DNA of 64,000 nucleotides from Scytonema hofmannii PCC 7110 (GCF_000346485.2 NZ_KQ976354.1:2300181-2364180), one strand, 5' to 3'; counted from the first letter of the stretch, positions 10,201-18,754 are shown. The notes: generated by a model from the letters alone, not told the origin. A program made the numbers and translations.

Positions 10201-11203
10201 GGAAAATAATTTGGCAACTGGAGCTTTTACTCGCGATCGCGTCGAACTACTCAATCTGCTTTGCGCTCAAGCCGCCATTTCTTTAGAAAATGCTCGACTG
10301 TATCAACAAGCGCAACAAGCATTGGTTGACTTACAACACGCCCAACTTCAGATTGTCCAAAGTGAAAAGATGTCTGCACTGGGCAATTTGGTAGCAGGAG
10401 TCGCTCATGAAATTAACAACCCGGTTGGTTTTATTGCTGGCAATTTGCAACCGGCTTTGGATTATATCAAAGATACCTTTGGCTTGATTGATTTGTATCA
10501 GCAGGAATATCCCAATCCCAGCAAGGAAATTCAAGATGAGATGGAAGCCATTGACTGGGAGTATATCCGCGAAGATTTGCCCAAATTAGTTGACTCCATG
10601 AAACTGGGCGTGCAACGTATTCGTGATATCAGTACCAGTTTGCGAACTTTCTCCAGAACGGATAAAGATTACAAGGTTCCGTTCAATCTTCATGAAGGGA
10701 TTGATAGTACCATCTTGATTCTCAAACATCGCCTCAAAGCTTCAGAATCCCGTCCCGCCATTGAGGTGGTGAAAAACTATGACCATCTCCCACCAATTGA
10801 ATGTTTTCCCGGACAACTCAATCAGGTGTTTATGAATATTTTAGCAAATGCCATTGATTCACTGGAAGAGTCATTTGTCAAGTATAAAGTGTCATCGGCA
10901 AACAAGAAAATTCCAACAATTACAATTCGCACCTACTTAACAAGCAGTTGTAGTGCTCAACAGATGACTCATCCCAGGGATAACAGCGTTGTCATTCAGA
11001 TTCAGGATAATGGTATTGGTATGACCGATGAGGTAAAACAGAAGATTTTCGAGCATCTGTTTACCACCAAAGCCGTTGGTAAAGGTACGGGATTGGGACT
11101 GGCGATCGCTCGTCAAATTGTAGTAGAAAAGCACAATGGCAAATTGAGTGTGAACTCAGTTCTGGGTCAGGGAACGGAATTTTGTATTGAACTTCCAGCG
11201 TAA
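7234..11203 (+). pseudogene. Ser/Thr kinase-AAA-GAF-histidine kinase hybrid with internal deletion and frameshift
   Basis: ATG 7234 (preceded by GAGGATTGGG) starts the N-lobe of a Ser/Thr kinase (LLGYQSTNQLYAGSRTVVYQ, VVIKLMREEYPT, YALVMEDVGGVSLANYLK) that stops at 7561-7563. From ~7553 the other frame continues with LTDDVVEFMASQLQKLPPAT, which in the full-length family lies near the end of the AAA ATPase domain. So most of the kinase domain and the P-loop ATPase are missing, and the join is out of frame. Downstream the frame runs intact to 11203: a helical TPR-like region (~7.9-9.7 kb), a GAF domain (~9.80-10.29 kb), HisKA with GVAHEINNPVG (His codon 10406), and HATPase with DNGIGM and [11 protein letters not shown]. 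The downstream part could still be made from ATG 7577, giving an orphan GAF-histidine kinase. These hybrids are common in filamentous cyanobacteria. The deletion is inferred from domain order. Confidence 0.85.
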
Positions 11204-11287
11204 ATTTCAGTTCTTGTTAGCAAACAACTACAGTTTCTTACCCGCATTTGGGAAAACTAAATCTGGCAATCTCAAAAATTCAGCAGT

Positions 11288-11458
11288 ATGGTTACTCCCC
11301 AAATCAGCATTCCCGGTTATCAAGTGAAGAATTTAAGTAAGCTTATGGGAAAAAAATACATTGTAGATTTAAACGAAACAGAATACTCCCAATTGCGATC
11401 ATTAACGTTCCCATTCACCCATCATCAGTTCTGCTCTTGCTGCATACAGAAGCGATAG
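11288..11458 (+). mobile_element. Kinase N-terminus joined to IS630-type transposase remnant
   Basis: This 56-codon frame begins MVTPQISIPGYQVKNLSKL, like the first residues of another hybrid Ser/Thr-histidine kinase. It then continues in frame with MGKKYIVDLNETEYSQLRSLT (11345-11407), which resembles the N-terminal helix-turn-helix start of IS630-family transposases. Neither parent gene continues. It looks like the scar of an insertion event followed by deletion. No terminal inverted repeats could be recognised. The family calls rest on short matches from memory. Confidence 0.5.
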
Positions 11459-11652
11459 CTGTACCAACACATCCCCTGCAATGTGCAGTTGTTCTATCAA
11501 TGGTTGTTTGTGTATGGCTTGCTCTAACGCTTTCAGCAGCGAGCGCCGAAGGCGGGCACGGAGCGCCAACGCAAGTCTGCCATTTCTGGAAACTTAGATG
11601 CTGTTTCTAACGATCGCCATAAATCGAGTTCTAGCTGCTGAGTTTTTTTCAA
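11402..11652 (-). pseudogene. Broken minus-strand gene interrupted by a palindromic repeat
   Basis: Reading from TTG 11652 gives LKKTQQLELDLWRSLETASKFPEMADL. The frame is then disrupted around 11536-11575 by a GC-rich palindromic insert (GAGCGCCGAAGGCGGGCAC type). It resumes in another frame as LKALEQAIHKQPLIEQLHIAGDVLVQLSLLYAARAELMMGEWER and stops at 11402. The two halves look like one helical protein once the insert is removed. I recall a QLELDLW start from uncharacterised cyanobacterial proteins but cannot name a function. The IS630 scar overlaps its 3' end. Confidence 0.5.
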
Positions 11653-12182
11653 ATGTGTACCTCTGGATGAAGCGGACAAGGGCGAGTCGGACAATTAAGT
11701 GGGTGCAATTCCACTGAAGAACGAAAACTTTCAATTTTCATTCCACAATGCTCGGAAAAAATATTCAAAATCTGAACCAGTAGCGTTTTGACTTGACTCT
11801 CGGTTAGCCCCAAGCAATGAACTGGCTCAATTTTGGCGATGCGATCGTTACCCATCCAGAGTTCCGCCCCTAACGCATGAAGTGGAGAATCTTTTGTCTC
11901 CCGATACCAATGAATCACAGCCGCCTCAACAGCAGGAGATGGAATTTCCAGCGTGACAACTCCAAGAGAATCTCTTACAGGAGAACCTATATCCTGATGC
12001 TGTCGGAACCTTTGCTGCTTCCTTTGATGATTCCGAACTCCTCGATGGCGGTAATAAGAACGGCGGTTGTGGCAATACTTTGGATTCCAGCATCCATCGC
12101 CACTTTCTCCATGCTTTTGCTGGGCTTCGAGCGAACTCAGTTTTGAGCAAAGCCGACATTTTTCACTATCTGGACGCGCCAT
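11649..12182 (-). CDS. Cys-rich hypothetical protein coupled to DUF4058 gene
   Basis: The 177-residue protein starts at ATG 12182 (a GTG at 12188 is in frame) and overlaps the end of the DUF4058 gene by 17 bp, so translation is probably coupled. The N-terminal third has a CRLC pair, then GDGCW..KYC followed by the basic stretch HNRRSYYRHR, suggesting a zinc-binding, nucleic-acid-contacting element. The middle is Gln/Arg-rich and the C-terminal half is an ordered-looking domain (AAVIHWYRETKDSPLHALGAELW, GLTESQVKTLLVQILNIF) ending in CPTRPCPLHP, another Cys cluster. I do not recognise a named domain. Function unknown. Confidence 0.6.
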   Translation of the reverse strand: MARPDSEKCRLCSKLSSLEAQQKHGESGDGCWNPKYCHNRRSYYRHRGVRNHQRKQQRFRQHQDIGSPVRDSLGVVTLEIPSPAVEAAVIHWYRETKDSPLHALGAELWMGNDRIAKIEPVHCLGLTESQVKTLLVQILNIFSEHCGMKIESFRSSVELHPLNCPTRPCPLHPEVHI

Positions 12183-12978
12183 TTCCACCTCGAATCGGTG
12201 CTAATAATTCCTCAACCCACTGTTGGTTGGCTTGTGATAATTTAGGAGGTGGAACTGGTTGGCTGTAATCAATGCGATCGTTATACCCAGCTCGCTCGCA
12301 TACGCCATCAACAATTGGCTGCAAATCAACGCTCAATTCTTCATCTGACAACGAAAGCGGCAAAGGAAAACTGGGAATTGGTTCGGGTAGATTGAAGCCA
12401 TATAAGTCAGCTTTGGGTCGTTGTGGACTTCGACTCACAACGATACGGTAGTCTGTTGGCTGTACTTTACCTAACATGGTCATTGGTGAGTGAGCGCGTA
12501 GTAGGTCAATTTCGATCAGATGCGAAAGGCTTCCTAAAACCCGCCCCCGTTTCTTTTCATAGGCGGTTCTACCCGAACCTTTTTGTTTATTTTTGGGCGA
12601 TAACACTTCAATGACGGTAATTACAGTATCACTGCCTATTTCTCGGACTTCCAAATACCGCTCTTTTACGGTTATGGGCATAGGTAGCGCTATTGACTGC
12701 GGACGCTTTTGAGTTAGGGTAAGTCCTGTTTCTGACTGAAGTTTCTCTCTGGCTGGATGAGATGAACTGCTTTTAAGGACTGTAGCATCTGGAACTCCAA
12801 CTAAAACCTCATCGCTCTCAGAGTCTTGGTAAGTGCGAGTTTCGACTTCAATGTAATACTTTGGGCGCAACTGAGGTGCAACTGTATCGGCGATTGCGAC
12901 CAAAAGCCGAGTATGAAATGAAGACCAAAAAGCAGACTGTTCCAGATAAGGCTTCATCCCCGGAAATGGTGAGGGCAT
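12166..12978 (-). CDS. DUF4058 family protein
   Basis: The 270-residue protein begins MPSPFPGMKPYLEQSAFWSSFH, the hallmark start of DUF4058 proteins, and continues with ADTVAPQLRPKYYIEVETRTY, a PDATVL segment, VTVIEVLSPKNKQKGSGRTAYEKKR and IEIDLLRAH. The EVLSPKNK and EIDLLR strands resemble a PD-(D/E)xK-like nuclease fold arrangement; that likeness is my inference. DUF4058 genes are abundant and often multi-copy in filamentous cyanobacteria and their role is unknown. It overlaps a Cys-rich gene downstream, within a region otherwise full of gene remnants. Confidence 0.88.
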   Translation of the reverse strand: MPSPFPGMKPYLEQSAFWSSFHTRLLVAIADTVAPQLRPKYYIEVETRTYQDSESDEVLVGVPDATVLKSSSSHPAREKLQSETGLTLTQKRPQSIALPMPITVKERYLEVREIGSDTVITVIEVLSPKNKQKGSGRTAYEKKRGRVLGSLSHLIEIDLLRAHSPMTMLGKVQPTDYRIVVSRSPQRPKADLYGFNLPEPIPSFPLPLSLSDEELSVDLQPIVDGVCERAGYNDRIDYSQPVPPPKLSQANQQWVEELLAPIRGGNGASR

Positions 12979-13176
12979 GAGTTAAACTTCCATCCCACAA
13001 GCGTTTTTCACAGTATACCTTATTGTTAGTTGAATTTAGTCGGATTTTAGTCGTATATAAGATATTGTTGACATATTTGATATAGAATAGGATATAATTA
13101 GAGCGCGATAAGCCGGGTACGGCTTGCGCCAAAAGCGAACGCGTTTATGGAGCTTCTGCTTATAATATTAATTTAG

Positions 13177-13509
13177 CACGTTAAGTACGCAAGAACCGAT
13201 CCTCGCGAACAAATTAATGATGTGCTTGACCTCGCTAAAATCGAAGCTAGGAAATTGGAATTGTATCCGGGCGACGTATATTTCCCGGCGTTGCTCGAAG
13301 GTATTGCTGAAATGATGCGCGTGCGTGCTAATCAAAAAGGAATTGCCTTCACTTATCAACCTGATTCTGATTTGCCCACTGGGATTACAGTCGATGAAAA
13401 ACGCTTGCGCAGTATCGGCCATTTGTCACAGTACTACGTCAGTATGCAGATAATTTTCAGATTGAAAAGATTCAAACATTTCTTGAATCTTTTCAACCTA
13501 AATAGTTAA
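13177..13509 (+). pseudogene. Histidine kinase fragment
   Basis: An in-frame stop at 13174 precedes ARTDPREQINDVLDLAKIEARKLELYPGD, then AEMMRVRANQKGIAFTYQPDSDLPTGITVDEKRLR (to ~13413). This is the end of HisKA and the linker into the HATPase domain of a hybrid sensor kinase. After KRLR the family sequence (normally QVLINLLGNA) is lost and the frame runs into unrelated residues to 13509. Neither phospho-His nor ATP-binding motifs remain. A GTG at 13222 could start a short peptide but a product is unlikely to function. Confidence 0.75.
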
Positions 13510-13641
13510 ATAGTTTCCATGGAGCGAAGCCTCTTGGAAGGCATTCCCACGCGGAACCAGGGAACAAGGTGGGAGGGTCTAACCCACCATTCGTTAACAG
13601 TATCCGTAAAAGAAATAATTTAGGATTCCTATAGCTGTCGT

Positions 13642-13857
13642 TTACTGTTCGCATTGCTTTTTGTAAAAGAATTTAGCACACATATAGTTAATTAATAGGA
13701 AGACCAAGAACAAAAATCCAGTAGTTTGATAAATCTCGCTCATATCGTTAGTCCCGCTAAATTCAATAGGCTCTGGAGCTACCGCAACTTCCGATTGATT
13801 GTATATTTTTGTAACATTTATACGGTTTTGAAAATGATTCTGTGCTACTAAAATCAT
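13642..13857 (-). CDS. Small single-span membrane protein, unknown
   Basis: A 71-residue protein with a strong ribosome binding site (AGGAGGAG five bases before the ATG at 13857). The N-terminal 45 residues are polar. Residues ~45-62 (TGFLFLVFLLINYMCAKFF) form one membrane span, followed by a basic, Cys-containing tail. The start signal and sensible topology support a real gene. I do not recognise a family. Confidence 0.6.
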   Translation of the reverse strand: MILVAQNHFQNRINVTKIYNQSEVAVAPEPIEFSGTNDMSEIYQTTGFLFLVFLLINYMCAKFFYKKQCEQ

Positions 13858-14229
13858 TGGTTCTCCTCCTGGTTATTTCAGTATGTTCCTTTTAAATTAG
13901 TGATACAATCTGAAAAAAATAACAGTGCTAACACTTAAATTATGACTGATTCATTTTTTCAAAGAATAGCTGCTGAAAAAGCAAAAGAGCCTGTTAAGTT
14001 TTGAAAAATTTAAAACTTAAAGCAAGAATCAATTATTACGGATATAAGGGCAAGAAACAGATGAGTAATGTATTAGTTAGCGACATAAGCCCTACTATAA
14101 TATTAATACGAAGAGCTAAAATAATCGTGTAAAAAAAAGTTAATATACTGTGTCCAAGAGTCAAGAGTCTCATACGGCACCTTCCCTGGCAGAGTCAGGG
14201 AACGAAAACAACTGGTCACTGGTCACTGG
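13858..14229. other. Intergenic region with heptamer array
   Basis: No convincing gene is seen. A 20-codon frame at 13942-14004 (MTDSFFQRIAAEKAKEPVKF) has no clear ribosome site. The right end carries four to five ACTGGTC heptamers (14211-14243) that run into the 3' end of the acetyltransferase gene. Confidence 0.6.
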
Positions 14230-14691
14230 TCACTGGTCACTGTTACTTTGGTAGTGCATATACACAACAGGAATTCTTATTAGCTTCTTCCCCAGTTGAG
14301 ATAAACCGAACTTACGTTTGAGGGATGGGGGTAAATTTTCAAAACCGACTGGGGTAAAGCTAAAGCGGCTGTAAAACTGAGCTAATTGCTGACCCAAGCA
14401 TTCCAAATAAAGTGGCAAAGTTGCTTGATTAATCAGATGTTGTGTCAAAACAGTTCCCAAACCGCGACCTCTCCATGCAGGTAAAACGACTAAGCTCCCA
14501 AGTTCTTGTACCCCAGAAAAGTTGCGGAGTTGTCCGCAAGCCACTATTTGCTCATTGCATTCTATGACCCAAAATTGCTGCCATCTTATTTGAGTAGGGT
14601 CAAGGGTTGCTCTCAGTACCAGTAACCGAATCGACCAAATATCTTCAGATGTTGCTTTGCGAAGACCACATTCTGCTGGTAAAGAAATCAT
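14230..14691 (-). CDS. GNAT family N-acetyltransferase
   Basis: The 153-residue protein follows the GNAT plan: an N-terminal strand-helix (LRKATSEDIWSIRLLVLRA), strand with FWVIECNEQIVACGQL, then motif A with the acetyl-CoA pyrophosphate loop WRGRGLGTVLTQHLI, and motif B with LECLGQQLAQFYSRFSFTPVG. It transfers an acetyl group from acetyl-CoA to an amine; the substrate cannot be told. The gene is monocistronic, with its stop close to a heptamer array and its start preceded by another. Confidence 0.85.
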   Translation of the reverse strand: MISLPAECGLRKATSEDIWSIRLLVLRATLDPTQIRWQQFWVIECNEQIVACGQLRNFSGVQELGSLVVLPAWRGRGLGTVLTQHLINQATLPLYLECLGQQLAQFYSRFSFTPVGFENLPPSLKRKFGLSQLGKKLIRIPVVYMHYQSNSDQ

Positions 14692-14693
14692 AG

Positions 14694-14940
14694 TGGTTAG
14701 TGGTTAGTGGTTAGTGGTTAGTGGTTAGTAGTGTAGGACAGGCGTCTCGCCTGTCATCGTTATTAGTTAGTAGTGTGGGACAGGCGTCTCGCCTGTCATC
14801 TAGTAGTGTAGGACAGGCGTCTCGCCTGTCATCGTTATTAGTTAGTAGTGTGGGACAGGCGTCTCGCCTGTCATCGTTAGTTGTTAGTAGTGTGGGACAG
14901 GCGTCTCGCCTGTCATCGTTATTAGTTAGTAGTAATTCTA
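14694..14940. repeat. Heptamer array plus five palindromic GACAGGCG units
   Basis: Five GTGGTTA heptamers (14694-14730) lead into five copies of the palindrome GACAGGCGTCTCGCCTGTC at 14737, 14779, 14812, 14854 and 14896. They are joined by heptamer-like spacers (TTATTAGTTAGTAGTGT), with periods of 42, 33, 42 and 42. The array is open in one frame (repeated SVGQASRLSS) but is clearly not a gene. It lies upstream of the acetyltransferase, between divergently transcribed genes. Confidence 0.92.
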
Positions 14941-15160
14941 ACTAATAACAGCATTTCAATCTTACAAAATGTAAAATTTGTCAGAAAATGTCATGAAAGG
15001 TCATAGCCTTGCCAAGCTTACTTTAACCTTTGCGAAAAGCTTCTACTTGTAGATGAATCCAGATATATAACCAAATCGGAAAAGGAAATTCTCAACAAAA
15101 CTAAATCATTAAATTTGGAATTAATAAAGATTAAATTTACTTGACAAGGAGATGAGCATT

Positions 15161-15355
15161 ATGAAAGTTAATAACCAAGATTTATATTACAAAACTATTC
15201 CTCAAGTTGATGAAAATATTGAAGATGTTTTTGCCCAACATACAGGTTGCATCTCAAATCTCAATTCTGCTAATACTAAGAGCAAGAAACCTGCTCTCGT
15301 TGCTAGATGGTATAGAGAGAACGGCAAAATGGTTTGTCAATGGGAATCTATCTAG
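15161..15355 (+). CDS. Small conserved cyanobacterial protein (LVARWY..NGKMVCQW)
   Basis: The protein has 64 residues. AAGGAG at 15146-15151 sits nine bases before ATG 15161, which decides that start over the ATG at 15152. The C-terminal motif LVARWYRENGKMVCQWE resembles a short motif in many small heterocystous-cyanobacterial proteins of unknown role. The N-terminal half is polar and acidic. It is followed by another small gene in the same direction (DUF4278). Confidence 0.65.
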   Translation: MKVNNQDLYYKTIPQVDENIEDVFAQHTGCISNLNSANTKSKKPALVARWYRENGKMVCQWESI

Positions 15356-15525
15356 AAATGGCAATTATTACCAAACTCAGTTAGTCGGTGAATCGTGAGC
15401 TTATAGTTGCGCCGCTAGGCGTGCCGTAGGCATAGACAGCGCTACTACAAACAGAATTCATTCAATTTACATTTCGTCACAGATTTTGATTTTTCCTTAC
15501 CAAAATTACACAGGAAACTTATCTT

Positions 15526-15714
15526 ATGCGCCTAAATTATCGTGGGTCATCATACACTTCTACTTCCCAAAATATTGAGACTGTGATTTCTGATATTTCT
15601 GCTCAGTTTCTCGGACAAACTTATCAAATTCGTCGTGCAGTTCAACCTTCGAGATTTCAATCGAGTGTCAGTCTCCAGTTTCGTGGCTCTTTGTATTTCA
15701 AAGCTTTATCATGA
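15526..15714 (+). CDS. DUF4278 domain protein
   Basis: The 62-residue product opens MRLNYRGSSYTSTS and closes with VSLQFRGSLYFKALS, the two paired (Y/F)RGxxY motifs of DUF4278. AGGAAA lies about ten bases before ATG 15526. These small proteins are widespread in cyanobacteria, often in several copies, and lack an assigned function. Confidence 0.8.
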   Translation: MRLNYRGSSYTSTSQNIETVISDISAQFLGQTYQIRRAVQPSRFQSSVSLQFRGSLYFKALS

Positions 15715-15732
15715 AACTTGGCAATGGGCAAT

Positions 15733-15812
15733 ATGAATTGAAGAACTTTTAACAATGCCCATTGCCCCACTCCCAACCCCCCACTCCCCACTCCCTACTC
15801 CCAACTCCCTTC
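15733..15812. repeat. CCCACTC/CCCTACT-type short tandem repeats
   Basis: CAATGGGCAAT and AATGCCCATTG form an inverted pair, followed by a degenerate array of CCCACTC, CCCTACT and CCCAACT heptamers just upstream of the TPR gene. Confidence 0.75.
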
Positions 15813-15832
15813 TTTCACAATAGGAGGTTTTG

Positions 15833-17533
15833 ATGAACAAAAAGTTTATTTTATTTACTTTGTCTTTGCTAATCACAATTGGATTGTTTACATATCCTAC
15901 TAAGCTGTTTGGTCAAGTCATGGCAAACGAACCTAGTAGCATTTCTGCGCGAGAGACTCATCCCTCAGTACCTCTTCTGAAGAATCTTGGCAATCACCAT
16001 TATTCCATATCAACTAGCTCAAAACTTGCCCAACGCTACTTTGACCAGGGGCTTGTCCTAGCTTATGGATTCAATCATGCTATGGCAGTACGCTCCTTTC
16101 AAGAAGCAACAAAGTTAGATCCTAATTGTGCAATGTGTTATTGGGGACTCGCACTTGTACAAGGACCGAATATTAACGCCCCCATGGATGCAAAAGCCAT
16201 CCCGTCAGTATCTCAAGCATTGCAAAAAGCAGTTGAGTTGAGCAAAAATGTCAGTGAGAAGGAACAGGCTTATATTAACGCCTTAACAAAGCGTTACGCT
16301 TCACAACCCATTGAAGACCGCAAGCCTTTGGATATTGCCTACGCCAATGCAATGCGAGAAGTACAAAAACGCTATCCAAATGATTTAGAGGCTGCAACTC
16401 TATTTGCTGAAGCTTTAATGGACACAATGCCTTGGAATTATTGGACAAGGGATGGAAAACCTAACCCAGGAACAAATGAACTTCTTGCCACTTTGGATTC
16501 TATCTTAAAGCGCAATCCCAATCATCCTGGTGCTCTCCACTTACATATTCATGCTGTTGAAGCATCTCCCCATCCTGAACGTGGGGTAACCAGTGCAGAT
16601 CGTCTCCGCAATTTAGTTCCAAGTGCTGGACATTTAGTGCATATGCCCGGTCATATTTACATTCGAGTTGGGCGGTATCATGATGCCGTTGTCGCCAACC
16701 AAAAAGCCATTGCGGCTGACAAGCAATCCATGTCCTTGACTCCATGTCATACCAAAGGGCTTTACGAGTTGGGTTACGTACCCCATAACTACCACTTCCT
16801 TTTAGCAGGCGCTATGATGGGAGGAGAAGGTACATTAGCAATTCAAACAGCCCGTGAGACATCGGCAATTGCCGATCACCAAGTGATGCGGCAACCTGGA
16901 TTCGGAACTTTACAGCATTATTACGCGTTACCACTGTATACTTTAACAAAGTTTGGTAAGTGGGATGAGATTCTCAAAGAACCGACACCAGATGCAGACC
17001 TGATGTATCCCAATGGCGTTTGGCATTATGCACGGGGAATGGCGTTTACTGCAAAAGGTCAACTGAAGCAAGCTACAGAGGAATTAGAAAAAGTAAAAGC
17101 TATTGCTGCTGACCCCGCTTTGGAGAAGGTCACAGTTTGGGATATTAATTCCACTGTCAGTTTGATGAAAATTGCCTCTGAAGTTTTAGCGGGTGAACTT
17201 GCAGCAAAACAGAAGAATTATACACAAGCGATCGCTCACTTGAAAACTGCTGTTTCATTAGAAGATAATCTCAGATATGATGAACCTGCAAGTTGGTACT
17301 CTCCTGTTCGGCAATCATTGGGAGCCGTTTTGCTTGAGGCTAACCGCATACAAGAAGCTGAAACTATATATCGGGAAGATTTAGAACACTATCCTGAAAA
17401 TGGTTGGTCGCTTTTGGGGTTGACAAAAAGCTTAGATGCACAAGGTAAGACAAAAGAAGCACGCTCGGTGCAACAGCGATTCGAGAAGGCTTGGAAGTAT
17501 GCTGATATCAAGCTTGTTACTTCACGAGTCTGA
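15833..17533 (+). CDS. Secreted or lipid-side TPR protein, unknown role
   Basis: AGGAGG lies six bases before ATG 15833 and decides the start; the product has 566 residues. Residues 1-32 look like a signal peptide (KKFILFTLSLLITIGLF). TPR-like helical pairs follow, including KLAQRYFDQGLVLAYGFNHAMAVRSFQEATKLDP, a CAMCYWGLALVQGPNINAPM motif, HLVHMPGHIYIRVGRYHDAVVANQKAI, and more pairs at the C-terminus. The CxxCYWG...GPN and GHxxHMPGHIY motifs mark a recognisable uncharacterised family of long TPR proteins; the clustered Cys and His could bind a metal or haem, which is inference. A 68-bp copy of its 3' end is found at 19213-19280. Confidence 0.8.
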   Translation: MNKKFILFTLSLLITIGLFTYPTKLFGQVMANEPSSISARETHPSVPLLKNLGNHHYSISTSSKLAQRYFDQGLVLAYGFNHAMAVRSFQEATKLDPNCAMCYWGLALVQGPNINAPMDAKAIPSVSQALQKAVELSKNVSEKEQAYINALTKRYASQPIEDRKPLDIAYANAMREVQKRYPNDLEAATLFAEALMDTMPWNYWTRDGKPNPGTNELLATLDSILKRNPNHPGALHLHIHAVEASPHPERGVTSADRLRNLVPSAGHLVHMPGHIYIRVGRYHDAVVANQKAIAADKQSMSLTPCHTKGLYELGYVPHNYHFLLAGAMMGGEGTLAIQTARETSAIADHQVMRQPGFGTLQHYYALPLYTLTKFGKWDEILKEPTPDADLMYPNGVWHYARGMAFTAKGQLKQATEELEKVKAIAADPALEKVTVWDINSTVSLMKIASEVLAGELAAKQKNYTQAIAHLKTAVSLEDNLRYDEPASWYSPVRQSLGAVLLEANRIQEAETIYREDLEHYPENGWSLLGLTKSLDAQGKTKEARSVQQRFEKAWKYADIKLVTSRV

Positions 17534-17648
17534 GTTTTGATGAAACCTCTTGTATCAATTAAATATCTCTAGAAATTAATTTACATCGTCTACAATCTCT
17601 GTAAAGATACTTCAAACAGCGCGTCTTTACATTGTTTTTTGGAGATGT

Positions 17649-17755
17649 CTAGAGCGTCGGTACAGTAATACTAAAAACCCGGTAACTTCATCGTTGAGCA
17701 TACGAGATATCAAGCTTGACCACAGAGAGAAACCGGGTTTTTTGCCTCCTTTTTG
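17649..17755 (-). mobile_element. MITE-like element, copy A (inverted, one end decayed)
   Basis: CTAGAGCGTCGGTACAGTA at 17649-17667 is followed by an AAACCCGG/CCGGGTTT inverted pair around a GATATCAAGCTTG core and ends TTTTTTGCCTCCTTTTT. Its reverse complement matches copies at 30530-30655 and 62188-62338. The right-hand terminal repeat is not recognisable here. It fills most of the 316-bp gap before the GST gene. Confidence 0.75.
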
Positions 17756-17849
17756 ACTACTAAAGTTTAAGCATTAAATTTTCCTTTAAATTTTACTTAT
17801 TAATCAATACCTACCCTACCATCACTAACAACCAAAGCAAGTTCCCAAA

Positions 17850-18493
17850 ATGAAACTCTATTACATTCCCACAACACGAGCGGTTCGTCCTCGATGGCTC
17901 CTAGAAGAGATGGGTATTTCCTACGATCTGGTTCAAGTCAACATGAATATGACAAAGCAACCAGAATATCAAAAATTACATCCCCATGGGAAAGTTCCTG
18001 TTTTGATAGATGGAGAAGTTACAATCTTTGAGTCTACTGCCATTTGTGCTTACCTTGCTGATAAATACCTAACTTTTGGGTTTGCTCCTTCTCCAGACAG
18101 TCCTCAAAGAGCTTATTACTACCAATGGCTGTTTTATGCTTCCGTTACTCTCGAACCTCCCGTGGAGCATTTTATGTTCAATGTTTTACCGAACTTGCCA
18201 GAAAAACTACTGCCAGAAAAAGTGCGGTTTGGAGCTTCATCTGATGAATCTCTACAATGGTTAACCGAGTTGCCCAACCTTTAAGAGAAGCGCTAGCTAA
18301 TAACAACTATTTAATAGGCAACCAATTTAGCACAGCTGATATCGTGACTGGAGGAGTTCTGCTATGGGCTAAGAAGTTAGGAATGCTTGTTACAAACGAC
18401 TCCCTTACTCAATACATTGACCATTTGATGCAAAGACCAGCCCTCATACGAGCAGATGAAGATTTTTATGCCAAAATCCCTCAAAAACAGTAA
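17850..18493 (+). pseudogene. Glutathione S-transferase, frameshifted
   Basis: The first frame gives an N-terminal thioredoxin-fold GST domain (MKLYYIPTTRAVRPRWLLEEM, HPHGKVPVLIDGEVTIFESTAICAYLADKY) and the start of the helical domain, then stops at 18284. From ~18257 another frame continues VAQPLREALANNNYLIGNQFSTADIVTGGVLLWA and RPALIRADEDFYAKI, the rest of the GST C-terminal domain. A single missing base near 18255-18275 would explain the break; there is no homopolymer there to suggest a simple read error. Intact, the protein would be about 213 residues, normal for a GST. It could be a true pseudogene or an assembly error. Confidence 0.85.
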
Positions 18494-18754
18494 GGCAATC
18501 TGGTTTTCTTTTTGAAAAATCATAGTTTTAATTTAACATTTACCCAGTTCAACTGCTCCACAAGGAATTTGCTAAGGATTAGACAATATTACTTATGAAA
18601 TATGTGGTAATAAGCATAATTACTCCAAAGGGGATAAGACTTAAATTCTAGAAACTTGTTTAATAATAAAAACGCCCACTAGATAGCTAGCTGACATCTA
18701 GCTTCTAGCAGGACTTTCCCCTAATTGAACTAGCAACTAGGAGACAAGGCTATT

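Noticed and set aside
11877-12268. Plus-strand frames opposite the Cys-rich and DUF4058 genes
   Set aside because: The minus-strand genes have overlapping coupled starts and a recognisable DUF4058; the plus frames have neither.
13942-14004. 20-codon frame MTDSFFQRIAAEKAKEPVKF
   Set aside because: Too short and no clear Shine-Dalgarno; kept only as a note in the intergenic entry.
14737-14914. Palindromic repeats considered as a CRISPR array
   Set aside because: The spacers are themselves repeated heptamer sequence, and no cas gene is present.
14721-14945. Open frame encoding repeated SVGQASRLSS
   Set aside because: It is a read-through of palindromic and heptamer repeats, with no ribosome site.
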